Assembly (NCBI GenBank): GCA_023460315.1
Contig: JAEWQO010000071.1
Span: 1-27,794 of the forward strand
Reading direction: 5' to 3'
DNA from: Actinomycetes bacterium
GTDB lineage: Bacteria; Actinomycetota; Coriobacteriia; Coriobacteriales; Eggerthellaceae
DNA: 27,794 nucleotides
Shown: one piece after another, positions 15,721 through 22,726 of the stretch
Layout of the letters: the number at the start of each line of letters is the position of its first letter
Position numbering within the stretch: the stretch's first letter is position 1
The notes under the pieces: model-generated
The model's database searches: none
What the model was told of the DNA's origin: nothing
Seen by the model: the letters and a program-made list of their open reading frames with translations, nothing else
Program-made: the position numbers and the translations under genes

Positions 15721-17433
15721 CTATGCCTCGTCGAGAGATTCCAAGACGCCTATCACCACTTCCGACAGGCCCCGCAGCGTCGCCCCGGAATTGTCCGGGA
15801 GATGCAGATGCACGCAGCGGCGCCCCCGGTCAGCAAGCGTGAGCAAGTCTCCTGAAGCCTGGGCCTTTGCAAGTGCCCCAAGGCTCTCGGCTTCCTGCTT
15901 CAAAGGAATGTCTTTCAGCTCGTCCGCCGACAGGATGAGGAACACGCCTGAGTTCGGTCCGCCTTTCTGCAGCTGGCCGGTTGAGTGGAGATAGCGGGGG
16001 CCAACCTCGAGGCACGACACGACATGCCGCTTGGCCGCAACGCCATGGCGAATGGTTTCAAGTGCCTCGCGACGCCCCTCCCCCGTATACGGAAGAAACG
16101 CATTGAGGGCAAAATAGTCTCCTGGCTGGATGCTTCCGAGCAGCGCGCGCAAGGCGGCACGCACATCGGTGCAATCCTTGAAGCACGGCGCCAGCCGCAC
16201 CTCAACCTCGCCCATATTCACATCTCCGATGAAATCCTGCACAAAGTCGGGTTCAGGCTGCCCATCCCTCAGGATGTCGAGGACGACCGCCTTTGCCGAA
16301 GCGACATCAGGCTGGTCAAAGGGGCACAGTCTCATGAGATACCCGCACATGGCGATGGCGTATTCCCACATGACAAAATGCTCTGCCAGCTCTTCGGCCG
16401 AATCGATGCGAAAATTCACCCGGGGAATCGCAGGGTCAATGTAGGATAGGCTCATCTCAAAGTTCTTACGCTCGTCCCACAGGTCGGTCTTCGTCTGGTA
16501 CATGATGACGGCACGGTCCGCGGGATCCTTCTTGAGCAGCAGGGAATCAATCTCTATGTTCGGCAGAATGCCCTGGCCACCTTTGCCAAGGCTCTCCGCA
16601 ACCAGTTGCTCGATCCAGAGCCCCAATACACGGCCGCGCTTCGGGGTGAGGAACGAGAATTTGTTACGGCCCTGCAGGTAGTTATCGTACAAAAACGCCG
16701 CCAGCCCAATGGCCGGATTGTCGATGGCGTCTTCGCTGCACTGGCGCTCCGCCTCAATGGCATGCCCCATGAATTCCGTGAGATCGATTCCCACCAACGC
16801 AGCGGGCAAAAGCCCGAACACCGAAAGCGCCGAGAATCGACCGCCGACAGAGGGTTCTCCAGGGAAAATGGCAGCCCATCCCTCCTCCTGCGCCTGGCGT
16901 TCGAGGGCCGATCCGGGATCGGTGATGGCCACCAGATGCTTGACCAGCTCCTTGTCAGGCATGCAATCTGCAAGGGCAGCGCGGACTGCCTGAAGGGCAA
17001 GTCGCGGCTCTATGGTGCCGCCGCTCTTCGACGAGATGATGAAGAGCGTCGTCTCCGGCCTCACGTCGGAAAGGATGCCGCGGACCCGAACGGGAGAATC
17101 GGAATCGAGCGTCCTGAATTTGACTTGGGAAGAGTCGGCCTTGTTGTATTTCGTGATGGTCATTGGAGCCTGGGTCGACCCCCCTTGCCCGATGAGCACC
17201 ACCGACTTGAGGCCCTGTGAGATGATGGAGTCAGCAAACTCCTGTATCTTGCTCAGAGGATACGGAGGATTGCTCGCGAGGTCAGTCCACCCCATATAAT
17301 CCCCCGCACATGCCTGGGCCTCTTCGGCAAACGCGTACAAACTCGCATCTTTCTCGAAGATGCGGCTGGCAATGCATTCCTTCACGAGCGTTTTCGTGGA
17401 AGGATAAAGTTTTTCCATATCGCCGGACAGCAT
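15721..17433 (-). CDS. pgi: Glucose-6-phosphate isomerase
   Basis: The protein has 570 residues. It interconverts glucose-6-phosphate and fructose-6-phosphate in the cytoplasm. Family features are VVLIGQGGSTQAP (sugar-phosphate site), the serine-rich phosphate-binding loop ISSKSGGTIEPRLALQAVR at about 133-151, FPGEPSVGGRFSALSVFGLLPAALVG, and the later IEQLVAESLGKGGQGI. It is of the longer, divergent type rather than the E. coli type. The start is ATG 17433 with AGAAGG 5 nt upstream; an internal ATG five codons later is possible. It heads a run with hypF, hypC and hypD, an unexpected partner set for a glycolytic enzyme. Confidence 0.9.
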   Translation of the reverse strand: MLSGDMEKLYPSTKTLVKECIASRIFEKDASLYAFAEEAQACAGDYMGWTDLASNPPYPLSKIQEFADSIISQGLKSVVLIGQGGSTQAPMTITKYNKADSSQVKFRTLDSDSPVRVRGILSDVRPETTLFIISSKSGGTIEPRLALQAVRAALADCMPDKELVKHLVAITDPGSALERQAQEEGWAAIFPGEPSVGGRFSALSVFGLLPAALVGIDLTEFMGHAIEAERQCSEDAIDNPAIGLAAFLYDNYLQGRNKFSFLTPKRGRVLGLWIEQLVAESLGKGGQGILPNIEIDSLLLKKDPADRAVIMYQTKTDLWDERKNFEMSLSYIDPAIPRVNFRIDSAEELAEHFVMWEYAIAMCGYLMRLCPFDQPDVASAKAVVLDILRDGQPEPDFVQDFIGDVNMGEVEVRLAPCFKDCTDVRAALRALLGSIQPGDYFALNAFLPYTGEGRREALETIRHGVAAKRHVVSCLEVGPRYLHSTGQLQKGGPNSGVFLILSADELKDIPLKQEAESLGALAKAQASGDLLTLADRGRRCVHLHLPDNSGATLRGLSEVVIGVLESLDEA

Positions 17434-17461
17434 ATGACCTTCTTTCAGCGGAATTCTTCTT

Positions 17462-17470
17462 ATTCTAGCA
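17462..17470 (-). promoter_or_regulatory. Candidate extended -10 promoter of pgi-hypFCD
   Basis: The minus strand reads TGCTAGAAT (17470-17462): TAGAAT, five of six matches, with a TGn extension. No clear -35 is present. The predicted start is near 17455, about 22 nt before the pgi ATG. The aldolase gene has the same TAGAATAA core at a similar place. Confidence 0.5.
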
Positions 17471-17757
17471 AACGAGAAGACCCTCTGCTTATCCGGTTTC
17501 CGCTTGTGATGGAGTTATGGACGCAAACGATGCCAAAAAACACCTCGAAAAGCACCTGACAGGCAAGAAAGAACCTGTCGGCCGGCATGAACCGGCTGGA
17601 GCATGAAAGAGCCGCCCTGCCTCCAAGATCGACAGGCAGCCTAGCCAAGCGCCATCGCAGGGGGAGCACAATGAGGGTCGCCTTCCGCCGTCCGCCAGCA
17701 GAGCGGACACTTGACGTGCGTGCGTGCGTCTTCTGCGACTGGCACACAAGCCGCACT
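17468..17757. other. Gene-poor gap upstream of pgi
   Basis: Together with the pgi promoter and a terminator hairpin, this gap makes about 370 bp without an established gene. It contains a plus-strand 29-codon frame (17517-17606, starting MDANDAKKHLEKHL) with GGAG only 2 nt before its ATG, too close for a good ribosome site. Small inverted repeats occur at 17558-17579 (GACAGG/CCTGTC) and 17581-17596 (GCCGG/CCGGC). No domain is recognisable. Confidence 0.4.
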
Positions 17758-17796
17758 CAGGGGTGCAGGCCACGCATCACGCGTCCTGCACCCCTG
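17758..17796 (-). terminator. Strong hairpin after the flavoprotein gene
   Basis: A perfect 12-bp GC-rich stem pairs 17758-17769 with 17785-17796, and the loop contains a further 4-bp ACGC/GCGT helix. It begins 6 nt after the flavoprotein stop on the minus strand. There is no U-tract beyond it, so it may act as a U-less terminator or an mRNA 3'-end stabiliser. Confidence 0.65.
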
Positions 17797-17802
17797 CATT
17801 AT

Positions 17803-19464
17803 CTATGCCTGTGCCAGATCATGGCCGAGCAGGTAGCCAAAAGCGATGCATCTGCCATGGCTGTTGCCAGCGACGTTGATGGGGTAGTCAACAGCGGCGG
17901 CATCGCCCATGCAGTTTCCGAGCGCGTAAAGTCCCTCGACAGGCTCGCCATTGCCGTCAAGACATGCAAAATCGACATTCGTGTGCAGTCCGCCCACAAC
18001 GGTGAGAAGGGCAGGGCCCACCTTCAGCGCATAGAACGGGCCTTGCTTGACCGGCGTTAGAAAGACGGGCTTTTTGTAGTAGTCCGTGTCCTCCCCTGCC
18101 GAACACATCCCATTGTATCGGTCAACGGTTGCCGCAAGCGTTTTGGAATCACATCCGATCTTTTCGGCGAGAGCCTCAAGCGAGTCCTCCTCATAGGCAA
18201 TTCCCTGCTCGATATAGGCAGGGATCTGGGTCTTGAAGTAGTCTGCCGCGAGACTGGGATCAGATCCATAAGGACGGAAGCTGTCCCAAAACATGCCGCC
18301 GCCATAGGGCAGTCCGTTGACAAGATCGGTCGGCCAGTTCGCGTCGAAAACAGACCATGCTTCCCCGTTGGGCTGACGATTGATGGCGAGGGACTTGCCT
18401 TGCACCCAGGTATCCTCGCACATGAAGCGCTCGCCATTGTCATTCACGAAAAGGAACGGGCCATGGAACCAGCAAAAAGCCTGAGGGTGCATCATGGTTG
18501 GCAATGGCAAATCCTGCAGCACCGCACCGGCCCACATGCCCATTTTATGGCCATCTCCCGTATTGACCCCCATCGGCGTGTATTGGCTGCGCGGTTGGCC
18601 ATACTCCACGCAGATAGGCGCATAGGCCTCGCACATTTCCTTGTCACCGCCGATGTCGCCGGTGCTCAACACGACGCCCTTCGAGGCATTGTAGCGAACA
18701 TATCCTCCATCTTGCTCGCAGATACAGCCAACCACCCGGTCTCCTTCCTTCACCAGCTGGACGGCAGGAGCGTCAAACACAAATTGCGCGCCCGACTCAA
18801 CGGCATCGAGATAACAGAGTTCAGCTCCGACGAATCCGGTTGACGTGAGGTCGCTCCCCTCTGCGGCCATCACCATGTGATAGCCTGGTTGCTCGGCATA
18901 CACATCGTCATGACTATAGAAAGCGCCCACCATGACGGAGCAACCCCTCTTCTCAGCTTTGTCGAGCAACCAGTTGGCCGATTCTTCGGAACTGTTGAAA
19001 TACTTGACGATCAGATCCTCGTTTGCACGACTCGCGCACTGGGCAATCCAATGCTGCTTGGCGTTCACCTTGTCGACCACAATGCCTTGTGCATCCATGT
19101 AACGGGAATTGATGGCACCAAACCCGCCGCCTCGACCGTTCCAAGTCGACGTCTTCTCGACAACGGTCACCTTGCCGCCCTTTTCGGCCGCCGCACAGGC
19201 ACAGGCGCATCCCGACAATCCGGCACCGATGACAAGGATATCGGTATCCACCTCTTCCTTGACATCGGTGATCGCAGCAGGAGCCTCTTCCCACGAGTAC
19301 GTGCTCGATCCCGCAGCCGCAGATTCATTTCCCGCAGCAGCGGTGTCGCTTTTTGTCGCCGGTGCACAGCCCGCGAGCCCAGCTGTTCCAACGGCAGCAA
19401 CCGCCGCCGTTGCGCCAAATCCCAAAAACGCGCGGCGTGAAATGCCCTCTGGCTTTTCCTTCAT
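17803..19464 (-). CDS. Tat-exported FAD-dependent reductase (fumarate/urocanate reductase-like)
   Basis: The protein has 553 residues from ATG 19464, which has AAGGGG upstream; the open frame extends further but the extra residues break the signal peptide. The N-terminus holds a twin-arginine motif SRRAFLG (Arg10, Arg11), a hydrophobic stretch and LAGC (Cys33), so it may be a Tat-exported lipoprotein. An FAD-binding domain follows (about 74-105, DILVIGAGLSG ending VVEK). GNCMGDAAAVDY and NVAGNSHGRCIAFGYLLG near the C-terminus are typical of the FAD_binding_2/flavocytochrome c reductase superfamily. It lacks an attached haem or FMN-binding domain, so electrons must come from separate carriers. 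It probably reduces an organic acceptor outside the membrane; the substrate cannot be told. A divergent membrane LuxR regulator lies next to it. Confidence 0.85.
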   Translation of the reverse strand: MKEKPEGISRRAFLGFGATAAVAAVGTAGLAGCAPATKSDTAAAGNESAAAGSSTYSWEEAPAAITDVKEEVDTDILVIGAGLSGCACACAAAEKGGKVTVVEKTSTWNGRGGGFGAINSRYMDAQGIVVDKVNAKQHWIAQCASRANEDLIVKYFNSSEESANWLLDKAEKRGCSVMVGAFYSHDDVYAEQPGYHMVMAAEGSDLTSTGFVGAELCYLDAVESGAQFVFDAPAVQLVKEGDRVVGCICEQDGGYVRYNASKGVVLSTGDIGGDKEMCEAYAPICVEYGQPRSQYTPMGVNTGDGHKMGMWAGAVLQDLPLPTMMHPQAFCWFHGPFLFVNDNGERFMCEDTWVQGKSLAINRQPNGEAWSVFDANWPTDLVNGLPYGGGMFWDSFRPYGSDPSLAADYFKTQIPAYIEQGIAYEEDSLEALAEKIGCDSKTLAATVDRYNGMCSAGEDTDYYKKPVFLTPVKQGPFYALKVGPALLTVVGGLHTNVDFACLDGNGEPVEGLYALGNCMGDAAAVDYPINVAGNSHGRCIAFGYLLGHDLAQA

Positions 19465-19630
19465 GTTGCACAGCCCCTTCCTATAAAGCCGCGAAACCGG
19501 ATGTCCCGCGGCAAACGTACAGGAATGCACGCTGCACGCACAGCCGAAGGAGACCGCCTCCCAAGGCGATCTCCGCGCAGCGGTTTTCCTGCCGACCTCA
19601 TCTTGTTCACGAAGGAGAAAACTGTCATCT

Positions 19631-19679
19631 GCCCATCTGGCCCATTTCCATAAAATGATTCTGGGCCATTATGGCCCAT
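19631..19679. promoter_or_regulatory. Candidate operator between the flavoprotein and regulator genes
   Basis: A 17-bp perfect palindrome, TGGGCCATTATGGCCCA, lies at 19662-19678. The half-site GCCCAT recurs at 19631-19636 and 19640-19645 as a 9-bp direct repeat, and again at 19674-19679. On the minus strand the palindrome centre contains CATAAT, a five-of-six -10 match, so a bound protein would cover the flavoprotein promoter. The LuxR-type regulator encoded alongside is the obvious candidate to bind it. Confidence 0.5.
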
Positions 19680-19757
19680 GCCGATGACCGGACTGCATGC
19701 TTGCGCCTTCCCAGCAGTTTTGCTAGCGTTGTGGCGGGAATTTGATCGAGGGACGGG

Positions 19758-21200
19758 GTGCGCATGCGCGCAGGACAGCAACAAGGGGAACATCCACGGT
19801 TTTCAAGCTGGCGTCTTCTGGGGCTTGGTTTCTGGCAGGCTTGGCAGATGATCAGCATGTGCACACCGACGCTCCTCCCCACCACGGATCGTTATCCGGG
19901 GCTTGGCAACACGACGCTCTGGGTGCTTGCCTCAATGACCCTGGGATACCTCGCCGTCGTCCTCGCGTCGCGGAAGCTCTCTCCCTTCCTCGGACAGCTC
20001 GCTTCTTTCGTCCTCGCGGGAGGTCTCACGGCAACGGGCACCGTCGTCGTCCCCTGCGCTTTGCTGTTCGGCAGCGGCGCATCGGGATTGGCCTGTTTCC
20101 TCGCGGGAACCGTCGCGCTGTCGCTCGGCAACGCCCTGCTGCTCATCATGTGGGGCGAACTATGGAGCACACTTGCCACCGGGCGTGTGGGACGCCATCT
20201 CTACGCTTCCTACACCTTTGCCTTCGTTTTGTTTTTCATTGCTTACACGCTGCCTCAGGAACTCGCAGTTGCCTTTACGGCAGCCCTTCCCCTCGTGTCC
20301 GTCGCCGTTTTGGCCGACTGCAAAAAGGAACCGCGCCGAGCGCCTGCCGTGCTGCCACTTGAAATCAAAACCATCCCGGCCCGGCGCATCTTTACGTGTA
20401 TCTTCGTCATCAGCGTCATTTATGGACTCTCGCAGGGAATGGTCGGCACTTTCGCCGAGGGAGATGACCCCTTCCTCGCCAAAGCGCTTCTGCTTGCAGG
20501 TTGCGCCATCGCAGCCATCACCTTGTCAATGGTTGTCGCCCCCTCGTCTGCGGAGCCGCTCGCTCTGTACCGCCCCGTCATGCCTGCCATGATTGCTGGC
20601 ATGATCTTTCTGATCATCATGCCAGCCCCCTACCGCTTTGTCGGCGCAGGACTCATCGTCGCCGGCGTTTACTGCCTTGACATGTTCATGATGCTCGTGT
20701 CGACCGACGTGGCGTTTCGCGCCCGCATCTCCGTGGCGTTCTCCTTTGGGCTCGCCATCCTGTGCGCCCGAACTGGAACCCTCATCGGCTCCCTCCTGGC
20801 TGACGGGACGCTTCGTTCAGTGTTCTGGTCCCCCTCATTGCGGTCGGACGTCTTCCTGCTTGGTATCCTTGTGCTCGTGTTTGTGGGAATGCTGTTCTTC
20901 ACTCAGGCCGACGTGCAGAAGCTCTACGCAACGTCACGGGCAGAAACGGCTGACGCCAGCCTTGGGCAGAACTGCGCCAACATCGTGCACCTATGCCGTT
21001 TGACCAACCGCGAGGCAGAGGTGTTGGTGCTTCTGGCGCGAGGACGCACCGTGCGATATATCTGCGACGAACTGTCCATTGCCCAAGGCACAGCCAAACA
21101 CCACGTGAGCAACATCTACCGCAAGGTGGGCGTCTTCGATCGACAAGGCTTGTTGGATGCCATAGAACAGGGAGGGATCGGCAAACCCGGATGGGAATGA
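19758..21200 (+). CDS. LuxR-type regulator with N-terminal multi-pass membrane domain
   Basis: The protein has 480 residues. The start is GTG 19758 with GAGGG 5 nt upstream; ATG 19764 is an alternative. Residues about 18-380 are hydrophobic and form roughly 12 membrane helices in the style of a major-facilitator fold. The C-terminus (about 413-470: CRLTNREAEVLVLLARGRTVRYICDEL, SIAQGTAKHHVSNIYRKV) is a clear LuxR/GerE helix-turn-helix. This architecture is widespread in Eggerthellaceae, often beside Tat flavoprotein reductases. The membrane part is presumed to sense a ligand and the HTH to switch the neighbouring reductase. It is divergent from the flavoprotein gene and ends 100 nt from a convergent cytochrome c gene. 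Confidence 0.88.
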   Translation: MRMRAGQQQGEHPRFSSWRLLGLGFWQAWQMISMCTPTLLPTTDRYPGLGNTTLWVLASMTLGYLAVVLASRKLSPFLGQLASFVLAGGLTATGTVVVPCALLFGSGASGLACFLAGTVALSLGNALLLIMWGELWSTLATGRVGRHLYASYTFAFVLFFIAYTLPQELAVAFTAALPLVSVAVLADCKKEPRRAPAVLPLEIKTIPARRIFTCIFVISVIYGLSQGMVGTFAEGDDPFLAKALLLAGCAIAAITLSMVVAPSSAEPLALYRPVMPAMIAGMIFLIIMPAPYRFVGAGLIVAGVYCLDMFMMLVSTDVAFRARISVAFSFGLAILCARTGTLIGSLLADGTLRSVFWSPSLRSDVFLLGILVLVFVGMLFFTQADVQKLYATSRAETADASLGQNCANIVHLCRLTNREAEVLVLLARGRTVRYICDELSIAQGTAKHHVSNIYRKVGVFDRQGLLDAIEQGGIGKPGWE

Positions 21201-21300
21201 GCCATCCGTCCGAAGCCGCTCATCTCCGACCATGACGGGAGCGACAAGGAGACGCATTCGGTCAAACGGCAGCCAGCACGCCTCAAATCAAATGTTTCAG

Positions 21301-21585
21301 TTAGCGATTGGCAAGATAATCGGTGATGGTGGCTGCATCCTGGTCGCTGATTGTCGTGGTCTTGTCCTTCATGCGATCAACCACGTCCTTCCACTCTTCA
21401 GCGGTCGAGTATGAGGCGTTGTCAACCGTGCTCAAGCTGTGGCAAGATCCGCATTTGTTTTCGTAGAGCGTAGCAGGATCGCTCGCGCAGCCCGCCAAGA
21501 ACAGCAACCCAACAGTCCCCAGAGCGAACGCCGAAGCAAGTACCGTGACGCGGCCGACGTGTGACGTGCGAAAATCCCTCTTCAT
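21301..21585 (-). CDS. Small monohaem cytochrome c lipoprotein
   Basis: The protein has 94 residues from ATG 21585, which has GGAGG 6 nt upstream; the adjacent ATG at 21588 is only 3 nt from it. A signal peptide ends in the lipobox LAGC (Cys33), so it should be lipid-anchored outside the membrane. CGSCH (Cys45, Cys48, His49) is a single covalent haem site, and Met72 in VDRMKDK is a likely sixth ligand. DQDAATITDYLA is the usual C-terminal helix of class I cytochromes. Nearby is the Tat flavoprotein reductase, which lacks its own haem, so this could deliver electrons to it, although the two genes are not cotranscribed. Haem attachment needs cytochrome c maturation proteins encoded elsewhere. 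Confidence 0.85.
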   Translation of the reverse strand: MKRDFRTSHVGRVTVLASAFALGTVGLLFLAGCASDPATLYENKCGSCHSLSTVDNASYSTAEEWKDVVDRMKDKTTTISDQDAATITDYLANR

Positions 21586-21679
21586 CATGAGCCTCCCTCT
21601 CGCTTGGACATACCCCATGAATATCCGGTCAGCGCACGCTCATCCTACCATATCCCCCAAAGTCTCCCCATTGCCATGA

Positions 21680-21697
21680 CGTTACAGCGCCGTAACG
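21680..21697. promoter_or_regulatory. Inverted repeat between the cytochrome and LytTR genes
   Basis: CGTTAC (21680-21685) and GTAACG (21692-21697) form a perfect 6-bp inverted repeat with a 6-nt spacer. It lies about 95 nt upstream of the cytochrome start and about 80 nt downstream of the LytTR stop. It could be an operator for the cytochrome gene or a weak terminator for the regulator; there is no U-tract. Confidence 0.35.
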
Positions 21698-21775
21698 GTG
21701 TTTGCACGCTCCGCATTTCTTGCCAAGGAAACATCACGGCAGGGACGTATGCGGCCCCGACTGGCACCGTGCCCG

Positions 21776-22489
21776 TTAGAGGCCAAGGGCCTTTTTCAGG
21801 GCCGAAACGCGGCGGCGAGAGACGGGGATCTTTTCCTCGACATCGTTTAAGGTGAGCAGCAACGTGCCACCCGACACCGACTCGATTTCTTCAACCATGG
21901 AAAGGTTCACCAGGTAGCCACGATGCACGCGGAAAAACCCATGGCCATCAAGACGCTTCTCAAGTTGAGCCAAGCTCACCGTGGAAAAATAGCGGTCGGT
22001 GTCCGTCTGCAGATAGGCATAGTCGTCACGGGCCATGACAAAACGAATCTTGTCGATTCCGATGAGGATTTTCTTGCCGCCCTTTTCGACGGGAATGCGC
22101 TCGGACTTCTGGGCTTGCATGTGCAGGGTCACATGCTCGCGAACCCGGGAGATGGCCTGCGAAAGGCGCTCGGTCTCAACCGGCTTCACCAGATAGTCGA
22201 TCGCGTTCACCTTGAAAGCTTCAAGCGCGAATTCGCTGTAAGCCGTCACAAACACGATGGCGGGAGGAAACTTGAGATGCTGCAACGCATCGGCGAGCTG
22301 CAAGCCTGTCGCCTCTGGCATGCTGACATCAAGAAACATTACATCGCAGGGATACTCTTTGAGCTTTTCAATAGCCTCGCGCACGCTCGCCGCCTCAGCG
22401 ACTACCTCAGTCTGCCCCAGTCCATCAAGCAGGAACTTCAGCTCTGAACGCGCGGGAGCCTCGTCATCGACGATCATTGCTTTCAACAC
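21776..22489 (-). CDS. LytTR-family response regulator
   Basis: The protein has 237 residues from GTG 22489, which has a perfect AGGAGG 5 nt upstream; the open frame runs further but without a ribosome site. The receiver domain (1-120) has acidic residues at VDDE, phosphoacceptor Asp54 in MFLDVSMPE, Thr82 and Lys102. The C-terminal LytTR DNA-binding domain (about 134-235) shows FFRVHRGYLVNLSMVEEI and IPVSRRRVSALK. It belongs to the LytR/AgrA class that usually pairs with a membrane histidine kinase. No kinase gene is adjacent, so the partner is unknown. It stands as a single transcription unit with an exact TATAAT upstream. Confidence 0.88.
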   Translation of the reverse strand: MLKAMIVDDEAPARSELKFLLDGLGQTEVVAEAASVREAIEKLKEYPCDVMFLDVSMPEATGLQLADALQHLKFPPAIVFVTAYSEFALEAFKVNAIDYLVKPVETERLSQAISRVREHVTLHMQAQKSERIPVEKGGKKILIGIDKIRFVMARDDYAYLQTDTDRYFSTVSLAQLEKRLDGHGFFRVHRGYLVNLSMVEEIESVSGGTLLLTLNDVEEKIPVSRRRVSALKKALGL

Positions 22490-22543
22490 TTGAGCCTCCT
22501 CTAGCTTTCTCAGACGTGCACAGGCTTCGCCCACGTTTGCCTT

Positions 22544-22549
22544 ATTATA
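22544..22549 (-). promoter_or_regulatory. Consensus -10 box of the LytTR regulator gene
   Basis: The minus strand reads TATAAT (22549-22544), an exact -10 consensus. The predicted start is near 22537, giving a leader of about 48 nt. No -35 match lies at 16-18 nt, so the promoter may need an activator. Confidence 0.5.
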
Positions 22550-22677
22550 GAGGAAGGAGAAAGCAAAGCGGCAAAAAGCATGAGATACTTGGGTAAAGCG
22601 GCATATATGACGAACGGGCGAGCAGCCTCAAACGGCTCGGCTTCGCTTTCGCTTCCTGCCAGCCGTCGAATCATACC

Positions 22678-22721
22678 AAGGACGGCCCCGAGAATGCCGC
22701 CGCCATCGGGGCCGTCCTTTT
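22678..22721. terminator. Intrinsic terminator after the dipeptidase gene
   Basis: A perfect 14-bp stem pairs 22678-22691 with 22706-22719 around a 14-nt loop. It starts 8 nt after the minus-strand dipeptidase stop. Minus-strand RNA continues UUGGUAUGAUUC, with only a broken U-run. The plus strand ends CCTTTT, but no plus-strand gene precedes it. Confidence 0.75.
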
Positions 22722-22726
22722 CGCCA

